Positions 34,043-42,489 of a stretch of 64,000 bases of DNA are shown here, piece after piece. The translations under genes were made by a program, and so were the position numbers. The DNA is from Agromyces mariniharenae (GTDB lineage: Bacteria > Actinomycetota > Actinomycetes > Actinomycetales > Microbacteriaceae): positions 2,154,891-2,218,890 of the forward strand of contig NZ_VSSB01000001.1 in assembly GCF_008122505.1 (NCBI RefSeq), in the 5' to 3' direction. The notes below the pieces were generated by a model that saw only the letters and a list, made by a program, of their open reading frames with translations, did no database searches and was not told the origin of the DNA. Position 1 is the stretch's first letter. The number at the start of each line of letters is the position of its first letter.

Positions 34043-35602
34043 ATGAGCCACACCACCCCCGACCCCAGCGCGGCAGCGTCGCCGCACGCGTCGGCCGCGG
34101 CATCCGACCGCGCCGGCCGCATCGAGACCCACGGCGTCGACGTCATCCCCGACGCCGAGCGCCACGGCCGTCCGCGCGAGCTGTTCTGGGTCTGGATGAG
34201 CGCCAACGTCGTCTACCTCTACTTCGTGCTCGGCGGCGTGCTCATCCTGCTCGGCCTCTCCATCTGGGAGGCGCTCGCGATCACCGTCGTCGGCAACCTC
34301 TGGTGGGCGGCCGTCGGCTGGCTCGCCGTGAGCGGCCCCGCGTCGGGCACGCCGAGCGTCACCGTGATGCGCGCGATGTTCGGCATCCGCGGCAACCGCG
34401 TCTTCGGCGGCGGACTCGGCGTCGCGATCGGCCTGTTCTACGAGATCATCAACATCGCCGTCGCGACGCTCGCCGCCAACGCGCTGCTCGGGCTCATCGG
34501 CATCGACGTGTCGGGCGGGCTCGGCTGGGTCGTGCTCGTGGTCGTCGCCGCCCTGAGCTTCGTGCTCAGCGTCTACGGCCACGCGACCATCACCAAGCTG
34601 TCGCCGTACTTCTCGGCCGCGCTCGCCGTGGCGTTCATCGTGCTCGCGGTGTTCGTCTTCCAGGCCGCCGACTTCACGTACCGGCCGGCGCCACTGCCCG
34701 ACGGCGAGCACTGGGCCATGGTCCTGCTCGGCTACGCGATCGTCGCGTCGGGCCCGCTGTCGTGGGGCACCGGGGCCGACTACGCCCGGTACCTGCCGCG
34801 CGACACCCCGAAGCGCACGGTCGCCCTGTGGACCGCGCTCGGCGGGTTCATCCCGGCCGTGCTCATCGGCACGCTCGGCGTGGTCGCCGGCACCGCGATC
34901 GACATGACCGACCCGCAGCTCACCATCGGCGAGATCGTGCCCGGTTGGTTCACCCCGGTCTTCCTCGCGATCGTCGTGCTCGGCAGCATCACGAACAACG
35001 TGCTCGTCGCGTACTCGACCGGTCTCTACGCGCAGGGCCTCGGCATCCGGGTCTCCCGCGCCGCGACCGTGATCATCACGGGCATGCTCGCGACCGTCGC
35101 CGCGGGCTGGTTCGTCTACCTCGCGCCGAGCTTCCTCGACACGCTCAACGCGTCGCTCGAGCTCAGCGTCACCGTGCTCGGACCGCTCGTCGCGATCTAC
35201 GCGGTCGACATCGTGCTGCGCCGCAACCGGTACGACGGCGTCGCCCTCAGCGACGAGCGCCGGGGCAGCCCGTTCTGGTACACGGGAGGCGTGTTCTGGC
35301 CGGGCGTCATCACCATGATGGTCGGCACGACCGTGGCCGTGCTCATGGCCAACACGACCCTCTACGTCGGCCCCATCGCGGCCGCGCTCGGCGGCGCCGA
35401 CCTCTCGGCCGTCGCCGGCCCGTTCCTCGCCGGGGCGCTCTACGCCGTGCTCTGGCTCACGACCTCGCCGTACCGCGACCGAGCGCGCCGTCCCGGTGCG
35501 CCGGCCGTCGGTCGCGATGCGACAGCGGATGCCGCGGCATCCGGAACCCAGCAGGCGGATGCCGCGGCATCCGCCCCCGTCACCATGGAGGTACCCGCAT
35601 GA
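34043..35602 (+). CDS. NCS1-type cytosine/purine permease family transporter
   Basis: 519 residues with a 45-residue hydrophilic N-terminus, about 12 membrane helices and a charged tail. The purine-cytosine permease features are present: IETHGVDVIPDAERHGRPRELFWVWMSAN before the first helix, SGTPSVTVMRAMFGIRGNRV after helix 3, and the SGPLSWGTGADYARYLPRDTPKRTV loop in the middle. Such proteins import nucleobases, hydantoins or related cyclic nitrogen compounds with H+ or Na+. The tail ends in AAAS-rich repeats. The stop overlaps the ATG of the deiminase-like gene (ATGA). Confidence 0.9.
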   Translation: MSHTTPDPSAAASPHASAAASDRAGRIETHGVDVIPDAERHGRPRELFWVWMSANVVYLYFVLGGVLILLGLSIWEALAITVVGNLWWAAVGWLAVSGPASGTPSVTVMRAMFGIRGNRVFGGGLGVAIGLFYEIINIAVATLAANALLGLIGIDVSGGLGWVVLVVVAALSFVLSVYGHATITKLSPYFSAALAVAFIVLAVFVFQAADFTYRPAPLPDGEHWAMVLLGYAIVASGPLSWGTGADYARYLPRDTPKRTVALWTALGGFIPAVLIGTLGVVAGTAIDMTDPQLTIGEIVPGWFTPVFLAIVVLGSITNNVLVAYSTGLYAQGLGIRVSRAATVIITGMLATVAAGWFVYLAPSFLDTLNASLELSVTVLGPLVAIYAVDIVLRRNRYDGVALSDERRGSPFWYTGGVFWPGVITMMVGTTVAVLMANTTLYVGPIAAALGGADLSAVAGPFLAGALYAVLWLTTSPYRDRARRPGAPAVGRDATADAAASGTQQADAAASAPVTMEVPA

Positions 35603-36633
35603 CCTGGCGCATGCCCGCCGAGACCGCGCAGCACGAGCGCACCTGGATGGCGTTCCCCCGCGAGGGCATCACCCTCGGGGAGTCGACGTCCGACCGCGAG
35701 GAGGGCTACGCCGCCTGGACGGCCGTGGCCCACGCCGTGGCCGAGTTCGAGCCGGTCACGATGCTCGTCGACCCGACCGAGCGCGAGCGCGCGGCGTCGA
35801 TGCTCGGCGACGGGATCGAGCAGGTCGAGGCGCCGGTTGACGAGTTCTGGATGCGGGACCACGGCCCCACCTTCGTCGTCGACGACGAACGGCCCGGGGT
35901 CCTCGGCGCCGTCGACTGGGTGTTCAACGGCTGGGGCGCGCCCGAGTGGTCGGAGTGGCGCAAGTCCGCAGAGCACGCCCGGATCATCGCCGACCTGGTC
36001 GGCGCCGAGACGGTGAGCAGCCTGCTCGTGAACGAGGGCGGCGGCATCCACGTCGACGGCGAGGGCACCGTGCTCGTCACCGAGACCGTGCAGCTCGACC
36101 CGCGCCGCAACCCGTACGCCGACCGGGCGCGCGTCGAGGCGGAGCTCGCGCGTACCATCGGCGCGACCCGCGTCGTGTGGCTCTCGCGTGGACTGACCCG
36201 CGACTACGACGAGTTCGGCACGAACGGCCACGTCGACATCGTGGCGACGATGCCGTCCGCCGGACACCTGCTGCTGCACGACCAGCGCGACCCCGAGCAC
36301 CCCGACCACGAGGTGACCCACGAGCTCCGCGCCCACCTCGCCGAGCAGACGGATGCCGCGGGCCGCCGCTTCGAGATCCTCGACCTGCCGGCGCCCGAGA
36401 CGCTCCGCGACGACGAGGGCTTCGTCGACTGGAGCTACGTGAACCACCTCGTCGTGAACGGCGGCGTCATCGCCTGCGGGTTCGGCGAGGAACGAGCGGA
36501 TGCCGCGGCGCGCGAGATCCTCGAGGCTGCGTACCCCGGGCGCCGAGCCGTCACCGTGGACGCGCGCCCGCTCTTCGCCCGTGGCGGCGGCATCCACTGC
36601 ATCACGCAGCAGCAGCCGGCGGTGGCGCGATGA
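35599..36633 (+). CDS. Agmatine deiminase family protein
   Basis: 344 residues of the porphyromonas-type peptidylarginine deiminase/agmatine deiminase family. Catalytic parts are kept: WMRDHGPTF (Asp and His contacts), NEGGGIHVDGEGTVLVTE, GTNGHVDIVA with the active-site His, and the nucleophile C334 in GGGIHCITQQQP. It should hydrolyse a guanidino group to a ureido group and ammonia. The substrate need not be agmatine: the neighbours are a nucleobase-type permease and an amidase, not a putrescine pathway. It overlaps both neighbours by 4 bases. Confidence 0.9.
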   Translation: MTWRMPAETAQHERTWMAFPREGITLGESTSDREEGYAAWTAVAHAVAEFEPVTMLVDPTERERAASMLGDGIEQVEAPVDEFWMRDHGPTFVVDDERPGVLGAVDWVFNGWGAPEWSEWRKSAEHARIIADLVGAETVSSLLVNEGGGIHVDGEGTVLVTETVQLDPRRNPYADRARVEAELARTIGATRVVWLSRGLTRDYDEFGTNGHVDIVATMPSAGHLLLHDQRDPEHPDHEVTHELRAHLAEQTDAAGRRFEILDLPAPETLRDDEGFVDWSYVNHLVVNGGVIACGFGEERADAAAREILEAAYPGRRAVTVDARPLFARGGGIHCITQQQPAVAR

Positions 36634-38480
36634 GCGGGGACACCTCCCGATGGTCGAGTAGCGACGCCGCAGGCGACGCGTATCGAGACCCGAACGCGTC
36701 ACGTCTCGATACGCGGCCGGCTGCGCCGGGCGCTACTCGACGACCGGGCGGATCGTTCGACGTCGTCGAGGCGTCGATCGCCGAGCTGCGCGCGGCGCTC
36801 GAGGACGGACGCGCGACGAGCGAGTCGCTCACCCGGGCGTACCTCGAGCGCATCGAGGCGTACGACCGCCCGGGCACCGCGGCCGGGCTCAACGCGCTCG
36901 TCGTGATGAACCCGTCGGCGATCGACGACGCGCGGGCCTCCGACGAGCGCCGCGCCCGCGGCGAGACGCTCGGGCCACTCGACGGGATCCCGTACACCGC
37001 CAAGGACAGTTACCTCGCCAAGGGGCTCACCGCGGCCGCCGGCAGCCCCGCGTTCGAGCACCTCGTCGCCCAGCGCGACGCGTTCACGATCGAGCGGCTG
37101 CGCGCGGCGGGCGCCGTGCTGATCGGCCTCACGAACATGCCGCCCATGGCGAACGGCGGCATGCAGCGCGGCGTCTACGGCCGCGCCGAGAGCCCGTACA
37201 ACGCCGAGTACCTGACGGCCGCGTTCGGCTCGGGGTCGTCGAACGGCTCGGGCACCGCCACCGCGGCATCCTTCGCGGCGTTCGGCCTCGGCGAGGAGAC
37301 CTGGTCGAGCGGCCGCGCGCCCGCCTCGAACAACGCGCTGTGCGCGTACACCCCCTCGAGGGGTGTCATCTCGGTGCGCGGCAACTGGCCGCTCGTGCCG
37401 ACCATGGACGTGGTCGTGCCGCACACGCGCTCCATGGCCGACCTGCTCGAGGTGCTCGACGTGATCGTCGCCGACGACGCCGAGACGCGCGGCGACTTCT
37501 GGCGCGTGCAGCCGTGGGTCGAGATCCCCGCGTCGTCGTCGGTGCGGCCCGACTCGTACCCGGCGCTGCGGCCGGCGGATGCCGCAGCGGCACGCTCGGC
37601 GCTCGCCGGGAAACGATTCGGAATCCCGCGCATGTACGTGAACGAGGATCCCGACGCTGGCACCGCCGAGCCGGGTCGCTCGCCCGGCATCGGCGGACCC
37701 ACCGGGCAGCGCATCGACACTCGCCCCTCCGTGATCGACCTCTGGGAGGCCGCGCGCCGCGACCTCGAGGCGGCCGACGCCGAGGTCGTCCTCGTCGACT
37801 TCCCGGTCGTGTCGAACTACGAGGGCGATCGCCCGGGTGCGCCGACGATCGCGACCCGCGGGCTCGTGAGCCCCGAGTACCTGCACCGCGAGATCGTCGA
37901 CCTTTCGGCCTGGTCGTGGAACGACTTCCTCGAGGCCAACGGCGACCCCGCGTTGCACTCGCTCGCGGACGTCGACGGCGCACGGATCTTCCCGCAACCC
38001 GAGGGCACCCTGCCCGATCGCTACACGGGGTTCGACGACGACATCGCCGAGTACCCCGAGTGGGCCCGCGCGAACCCGGGCGCAACCTTCGCCGACATGC
38101 CCGAGCTCGAGTCCGGGCTTCGCGGCCTCGAGGAGACCCGGCGGCTCGACCTCGAGCAGTGGATGGACGACCTCGGCCTCGACGCGGTGGTGTTCCCGGC
38201 TGTCGCCGACGTCGGTCCGGCCGACATGGATGTCGTCGCGGCATCCGCCGACCTCGGCTGGCGCAATGGCGTGTGGGTCGCGAACGGCAACCTCGTGCCG
38301 CGGCACCTCGGCATCCCGACGGTCACGGTGCCCATGGGCACCATGGCCGACATCGGGATGCCGGTCGGGCTGACGTTCGCCGGACGCGCCTACGACGACA
38401 ACGCGCTGCTCGCGCTCGCCGCGGCCTTCGAGGCGACGGGATCGCGCCGCACCGAGCCGCCGCGCACGCCGAGGCGCTGA
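36630..38480 (+). CDS. Amidase (amidase-signature family) with repeat-encoded N-terminus
   Basis: 616 residues. The amidase-signature triad fits at K125 (YTAKDSY), S203 (GSGSSNGSG) and S227 (TWSSGRAPAS), with the family's 24-residue gap between the serines. The enzyme domain begins near residue 42 (FDVVEASIAELRAALEDG). Residues 8-40 are translated straight through palindromic repeat B, and no other start codon exists between the repeat and the domain, so the ATG at 36630, overlapping the deiminase stop, is the only reasonable start. It probably cleaves an amide or ureido product made by the deiminase-like enzyme; that is inference. Confidence 0.9.
   Translation: MSGDTSRWSSSDAAGDAYRDPNASRLDTRPAAPGATRRPGGSFDVVEASIAELRAALEDGRATSESLTRAYLERIEAYDRPGTAAGLNALVVMNPSAIDDARASDERRARGETLGPLDGIPYTAKDSYLAKGLTAAAGSPAFEHLVAQRDAFTIERLRAAGAVLIGLTNMPPMANGGMQRGVYGRAESPYNAEYLTAAFGSGSSNGSGTATAASFAAFGLGEETWSSGRAPASNNALCAYTPSRGVISVRGNWPLVPTMDVVVPHTRSMADLLEVLDVIVADDAETRGDFWRVQPWVEIPASSSVRPDSYPALRPADAAAARSALAGKRFGIPRMYVNEDPDAGTAEPGRSPGIGGPTGQRIDTRPSVIDLWEAARRDLEAADAEVVLVDFPVVSNYEGDRPGAPTIATRGLVSPEYLHREIVDLSAWSWNDFLEANGDPALHSLADVDGARIFPQPEGTLPDRYTGFDDDIAEYPEWARANPGATFADMPELESGLRGLEETRRLDLEQWMDDLGLDAVVFPAVADVGPADMDVVAASADLGWRNGVWVANGNLVPRHLGIPTVTVPMGTMADIGMPVGLTFAGRAYDDNALLALAAAFEATGSRRTEPPRTPRR
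36651..36747. repeat. REP-like palindromic repeat pair, locus B (inside amidase CDS)
   Basis: A left copy from TGGTCGAGTAGC to TATCGAGACC and an inverted right copy from GTCTCGATACG to CTACTCGACGACCGG. It is read in frame within the amidase gene. Neither of its stop-containing frames (the TAG in GAGTAG and its reverse) falls in the amidase frame. Confidence 0.85.
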
Positions 38481-38516
38481 CGGGGCGAGCGCCCTCGCGG
38501 ACGCTACCCTGACGGC

Positions 38517-38888
38517 ATGGCGGTCAGCCGGTCCCGCGCGGCGGTCTCCGCGCGACGGCGCAAGCGGCGCATGGCGCGCGTCACGCACGACCTCAGCGAC
38601 GCGCAGTGGGCGGCGCTGACCGCGGAGTGGCGGGGATGCGCCTACTGCGGCGCCACCGACCGGGCCCTGCAGCGCGACTGCGTGCTGCCGATCTCGCGCG
38701 GTGGACGCTACACGCTCGAGAACGTAGTCCCCGCATGCGGATCGTGCAACGCGAGCAAGTGCAACGACGAGGTCACCTCGTGGCTGCGGCGCAAGAAGCT
38801 CGACGAGCGGGCATTCCTGCTGCGGCAGCGCGAGATCGCGCTCGAGCTGGTCGCGCGCTTCGCGGGCCCGGATCATGCGGTGACCTGA
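38517..38888 (+). CDS. HNH endonuclease family protein
   Basis: 123 residues. A basic N-terminus is followed by a zinc-bound HNH core: C41-x2-C44 (CAYC), C74-x2-C77 (CGSC), and RGGRYTLENVVPACGSCNASK. The segment that normally reads DHxxPLSRGG reads DCVLPISRGG, so the first histidine of the motif is a cysteine (C55). Asn and Lys of NASK are kept. It may be a nuclease with an altered metal site, or a non-catalytic relative. Nothing beside it (no integrase, portal or terminase) suggests a phage. Confidence 0.85.
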   Translation: MAVSRSRAAVSARRRKRRMARVTHDLSDAQWAALTAEWRGCAYCGATDRALQRDCVLPISRGGRYTLENVVPACGSCNASKCNDEVTSWLRRKKLDERAFLLRQREIALELVARFAGPDHAVT

Positions 38889-38945
38889 CGCGCCGCGGGA
38901 CCTTCGGCTCCGCGCCCGCCCGGGCGGTCTGACCCGGGCCCATCT

Positions 38946-38974
38946 GATGCCGCGACTGCACGGTTCGCGGCATC
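38946..38974. terminator. Hairpin between convergent genes
   Basis: GATGCCGCG (38946-38954) pairs with CGCGGCATC (38966-38974) around 11 bases. It lies between the HNH stop and the stop of the convergent ribbon-helix-helix-like gene. Each arm is also the genome's favoured GGATGCCGC-type motif. Confidence 0.55.
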
Positions 38975-38985
38975 CGACAGCTGCA

Positions 38986-39621
38986 TCACAGCGGACGCGA
39001 GCGCGCGATGAGGTCGTCGAGCTCCGATGGGCGGTACAGCCGGACCGCGGTCAGCGAGGTCACGTCGACCCACGACTTGAGGATCGATCGTGCGATTCCG
39101 CCGAGCACGACGACCGCTCCGCTGCCGTCCTCCAGGCGCGTGTCAACGAGGAGCTCCAACTCGTCCTCCTCGGCACCTCCGAACTCGAACTCATCGTCAC
39201 GTTGCGACGGCCGCTCGATCACCACACGCACCCCAGTTCCTCCGCGGGCCGCGAACTCTCGGATCAACTGTCCTCGGCTCAAGGCCAGCCGATCCCGGAT
39301 CGGCAGGTCCTCGAACGTCAGCGCCGCCGCCGTCGAGGACAACTCACCGCCCCGGCTCGCGTCCTCGCCGTCGCCTCCGTGACCCCGACCGACGGCGTCG
39401 CCTCGACCACCCTCGTCGCCACTTCCACCCGCACCACCGCCGGCATCGGCCCCTGCCCCGCCTCCCGCTCGTGACAATCGCGCCTCCGCGTACTCCGCAA
39501 CGGCCTCGCGGACGACCGCCTTCTTCGGAACGTCCATGAAGTAGGCCAACTGCGCGATGCGCCGATCAGTGTCCACGTCGACCTTCACCGCGCGTTCGAC
39601 GGTGTTCCGTGATCCCGGCAT
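38986..39621 (-). CDS. Hypothetical protein with ribbon-helix-helix-like N-terminus
   Basis: 211 residues in three parts. Residues 7-50 (TVERAVKVDVDTDRRIAQLAYFMDVPKKAVVREAVAEYAEARL) look like a ribbon-helix-helix DNA-binding fold. Residues 52-95 are a Gly/Ala/Asp-rich linker. Residues 98-211 form an unknown domain (FEDLPIRDRLALSRGQLIREFAARGGTGVRVVIE ... LLVDTRLEDGSGAVVVLGGIARSILKSWVDVT). It could be an antitoxin-like or plasmid-type DNA-binding protein; I do not recognise the C-terminal domain. The upstream region has short tandem repeats. Confidence 0.7.
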   Translation of the reverse strand: MPGSRNTVERAVKVDVDTDRRIAQLAYFMDVPKKAVVREAVAEYAEARLSRAGGGAGADAGGGAGGSGDEGGRGDAVGRGHGGDGEDASRGGELSSTAAALTFEDLPIRDRLALSRGQLIREFAARGGTGVRVVIERPSQRDDEFEFGGAEEDELELLVDTRLEDGSGAVVVLGGIARSILKSWVDVTSLTAVRLYRPSELDDLIARSRPL

Positions 39622-39681
39622 GGCGCTCCGTCCTCTCTCGATGCATTCAGCGCATGAAGTGTTGTTCCCTCGTGGAACTCG

Positions 39682-39713
39682 GTTCCGAAGTTCCGAAGTT
39701 CCGAAGTTCCGTG
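39682..39713. repeat. 8-bp tandem repeat (GTTCCGAA)n
   Basis: Three exact copies of GTTCCGAA followed by a degenerate fourth (GTTCCGTG). A close relative, GTTCCGGA x6, lies at 47264-47311. It sits 60 bases upstream of the ribbon-helix-helix-like gene start. Confidence 0.8.
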
Positions 39714-39847
39714 ACTTCTGGGGAGAAACACTCCCATCCAGCGGGCCCGTCGAACGCAGGCGATCGGGGCCCGGTTCTGCGGGGATCGGGTGGCTCGATT
39801 GTGGAGGACGAGACGCGGGAGCGCGGGAAGAGGCGGGGCGGGGAAGA

Positions 39848-40049
39848 GTGGAGGGGTGAGGGATGCGTGGAGGGGCGAGGGATGCGTGGAGGGGTGAGGG
39901 ATGCGTGGAGGGGTGAGGGATTCGTGGAGGGGCGAGGGATTCGTGGAGGGGCGAGGGATGCGTGGAGGGGTGAGGGATGCGTGGAGGGGCGAGGGATTCG
40001 TGGAGGGGAGACGGATGCGTGGAGGGCGAGGGATGCGTGGAGGGTGATG
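39848..40049. repeat. 19-bp minisatellite, about 10.5 copies
   Basis: Nine units of 19 bases, gtggaggggYgagggatKc, run from 39848 to 40018; an 18-base unit and a partial one follow. Units differ at two or three fixed positions (t/c at 10, g/t at 18). The strand is G-rich on the plus side. It fills most of the 517-base gap (39622-40138) between the ribbon-helix-helix-like gene and the molybdopterin oxidoreductase, where I see no gene. Confidence 0.9.
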
Positions 40050-40138
40050 GACGGGTGGGCGCGAGTGGCGGAAATGGTCGACGAGGGGCGGGGTGGAGGA
40101 CGGCGGGGTGGAGCGGGAGCGGCGGGCGGGTGACGGCG

Positions 40139-41683
40139 TCAGGCGACCGTCACGGTGCGCTCGTGGAGGCCCGTCGCGCCGTCGGGGACGACGCCCTGCA
40201 GCTCGGAGGTCTGGACCTCGCCGTCGACGTCGGTCGCGCGGACGCGCAGGGTGTGGGTGCCGGAGTCGGCGTCCCAGTCGAAGCGCCACTGCACCCAGGT
40301 GTCGATCGAGATCGCCTCGGCGAGCGTCGCCGGCTGCCACGGCCCGTCGTCGACCTGCACGTCGACCGCGGCGATGCCGACGTGCTGGTGCCAGGCGACA
40401 CCGGCGACCGTGATGGTGCCCGCCGAAAGCTGCTGGCCGCTGCGCGGCACGTCGATGCGGCTCTGCAGCTTGATCGGGCCCTTCGCGCTCCAGCCGCGGT
40501 CGGTCCAGTAGGCGGAGGCCGCATCGAAGCGCGTGACCTCGAGGTCGACCACCCACTTCGTGGCCGAGACGTATCCGTAGAGCCCCGGCACGACCATACG
40601 GACGGGGAATCCGTGCTGCGCGGGCAGCGGCTCGCCGTTCATGCCGACGGCGAAGATCGCGTTCCGGTCGTCCTGCAGCACGGCAAGCGGGGTCGACGCC
40701 GTGAAGCCGTCGACGCTGCGCGAGAGCACCATGTCGGCGTCGGCAGTCGGGTTCGCACGGGCGAGCAGCTCGCGGATCGGGTAGCCCAGCCAGACCGCGT
40801 TGCCGATGAGGTCGCCGCCGACCTCGTTCGACACGCACGCGAGCGTCGTGACGCTCTCCTCGAGGGGGAGGGCGAGGAGCTCGTCCCACGTGAGGGTGAC
40901 CTCCTGGTCGACCATGCCGTGGATGCGGAGGCTCCACGTCTCGGGGTCGACGGCGGGCACTGCGAGGGCGGTGTCGATGCGGTAGAACTGCGCGTTCGGC
41001 GTGATGACGGGGGTGAGCCCCTCGACGTCGAGCTCGGCGCCAGAGGGAACGGTGGCATTCGTGGTGGGCTTCGGCAGCGCGATCGTGTCGCGGATCGCCG
41101 TGACCGCGCGGGTACCCGCCTGCAGGGCGTAGCCGCCGATGGCCGCGAGCACGCCGACCGCCGCGGCGCCGCCGGCCCACCCGAGGAAGCGGCGCCGGTC
41201 GATCCCTTCGGGTTGCGACGGCGCCGGGGCATCCGTCGACGGAAGCCGGGTGACGAGGAACTGCAGTGCGATGACCGACGCGACCGCCGCGAGTGCGGGC
41301 GGCGCGAACGCCAGCAGGGGCGCGTTCGCCCGGGTCATCGCGGCGACGACCCCGACCACCCCGAGCGCCCCGATGAGCACGCGTCCCCACGGCGGGCGAC
41401 GCACTTCGAGCATGCCTGCCGCTCCGGCGACGGCGAGCAGCACGATCGCGATGCCGATGAGGAGCGCGACCTTGTCGGCCGTGCCGAACAGGGCGATCGC
41501 GGCATCCTTCGCCCACGACGGGGCGAGGTCGATGAGCAGCGAGCCGACGACGACGAAGGGGCTCGCCTCGGGGGCGAGGATCGCCGCCGCGAGCTCGCCG
41601 ACGCCGGCGCCGAGGGCCACGGATGCCACGCCGGCGAGCGCCGGGAGCACCCACCCCCGCGCGCGACCGGTCGTCGTGGGCAT
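40139..41683 (-). CDS. Molybdopterin-dependent sulfite oxidase-like membrane oxidoreductase
   Basis: 514 residues. About four membrane helices fill residues 10-150, and a fifth near 170-190 follows RRRFLGWAGG. The sulfite-oxidase-fold domain comes next: FYRIDTALAVPAVDPETWSLRIHGMVDQ, the Mo-binding C283 in TTLACVSNEVGG, VDGFTASTPL, and GFPVRMVVPGLYGYVSATKWV. The dimerisation domain (SRIDVPRSGQQLSAGTITVAGVAWHQHVGI ... THTLRVRATD) ends the protein. The catalytic part should face outside the membrane and reduce or oxidise a sulfur or nitrogen oxyanion or sulfoxide; the substrate is unknown. Confidence 0.9.
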   Translation of the reverse strand: MPTTTGRARGWVLPALAGVASVALGAGVGELAAAILAPEASPFVVVGSLLIDLAPSWAKDAAIALFGTADKVALLIGIAIVLLAVAGAAGMLEVRRPPWGRVLIGALGVVGVVAAMTRANAPLLAFAPPALAAVASVIALQFLVTRLPSTDAPAPSQPEGIDRRRFLGWAGGAAAVGVLAAIGGYALQAGTRAVTAIRDTIALPKPTTNATVPSGAELDVEGLTPVITPNAQFYRIDTALAVPAVDPETWSLRIHGMVDQEVTLTWDELLALPLEESVTTLACVSNEVGGDLIGNAVWLGYPIRELLARANPTADADMVLSRSVDGFTASTPLAVLQDDRNAIFAVGMNGEPLPAQHGFPVRMVVPGLYGYVSATKWVVDLEVTRFDAASAYWTDRGWSAKGPIKLQSRIDVPRSGQQLSAGTITVAGVAWHQHVGIAAVDVQVDDGPWQPATLAEAISIDTWVQWRFDWDADSGTHTLRVRATDVDGEVQTSELQGVVPDGATGLHERTVTVA

Positions 41684-41759
41684 GCGTCCAGCGTAAGTCG
41701 GCGAGGCTGCGCGTCGACTCGGAAGTTCGCGCCTGTGGATGAGCGGCGTCGGGCGGCGA

Positions 41760-42461
41760 TCAGCTCGCCGGGTGCGCCGCCATGAACGCGGCCGCGCGCG
41801 GGGCGAGCGACGCGCCGACTTCGGCGGCCGGGCGCTTGCGGCCCTTCACCTCGAACGAGTGGTTCGCCTCCTCGATCCACTCGACCGTCGCGGTCGGGCC
41901 GATGCGTGCGACAACCTTGTCGAGCTGCTCGTTGGGGATCGCGAAGGGGTCGTTGCGCCCCTGCAGGAACAGCATCGGCACCGTGATGCCGGGCAGGTGC
42001 TCGTCGCGCGCCTTCTCGGGACGGCCGGGCGGGTGCAGCGGGTAGCCGAGGTAGATGAGGCCCGCGACTGGCATGCCGTCGGCGACCGCCATCGACGCCA
42101 TGCGCCCGCCGAACGACTTGCCCGAGGCCCAGATCGGCTCCCCCGAGCCCGCGCCCGCGCCGCCGGCCCGCTCGGCCGCGGCGGCGAGCGCCGCACGCCA
42201 CGTCGCGATCGCGACGGGCGGCCGGTCGGGGAAGCGCCGCTTCGCCTCGCGATACGGGAAGTTGAACCGCAGCGTCGCGGAGCCGAGGTCGTGCATCGCC
42301 CGGGTGAAGCCCGACATGAACGGATGCTCCATGCCCGCGCCGGCGCCGTGCGCCACGACGATCGTGGCCGCGGCATCCGCCGGGCGCGAGTACACGCCCG
42401 ACACGGGGGTGCCGTCGACGTCGATCGTGATGGTCGTCTCGGACGAGGTCGACGGGGTCAT
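41760..42461 (-). CDS. Alpha/beta hydrolase (KANL3/Tex30, dienelactone-hydrolase-like)
   Basis: 233 residues. TIVVAHGAGAGMEHPFMSGFTRAMHDLG (about 33-60) holds the oxyanion region. The nucleophile is S116 in ASGKSFGGRMAS, the acid D171 in LQGRNDPFAIP, and the base H201 in EEANHSFEVK, so a complete catalytic triad is present. The family has many small esterase-like members without known substrates. It stands between the molybdopterin enzyme and a small membrane protein, all on the minus strand. Confidence 0.9.
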   Translation of the reverse strand: MTPSTSSETTITIDVDGTPVSGVYSRPADAAATIVVAHGAGAGMEHPFMSGFTRAMHDLGSATLRFNFPYREAKRRFPDRPPVAIATWRAALAAAAERAGGAGAGSGEPIWASGKSFGGRMASMAVADGMPVAGLIYLGYPLHPPGRPEKARDEHLPGITVPMLFLQGRNDPFAIPNEQLDKVVARIGPTATVEWIEEANHSFEVKGRKRPAAEVGASLAPRAAAFMAAHPAS

Positions 42462-42489
42462 GCCTCAATCGTGCCGCATCGTCGACTCG

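Noticed and set aside
39848..40049. CRISPR array
   Set aside because: The units are head-to-tail copies of 19 bases with no unique spacers, and no cas genes are present.
38517..40138. Prophage or mobile island around the HNH gene
   Set aside because: No integrase, attachment-site duplication, structural phage gene or composition shift large enough to mark borders; the neighbours are ordinary metabolic genes.
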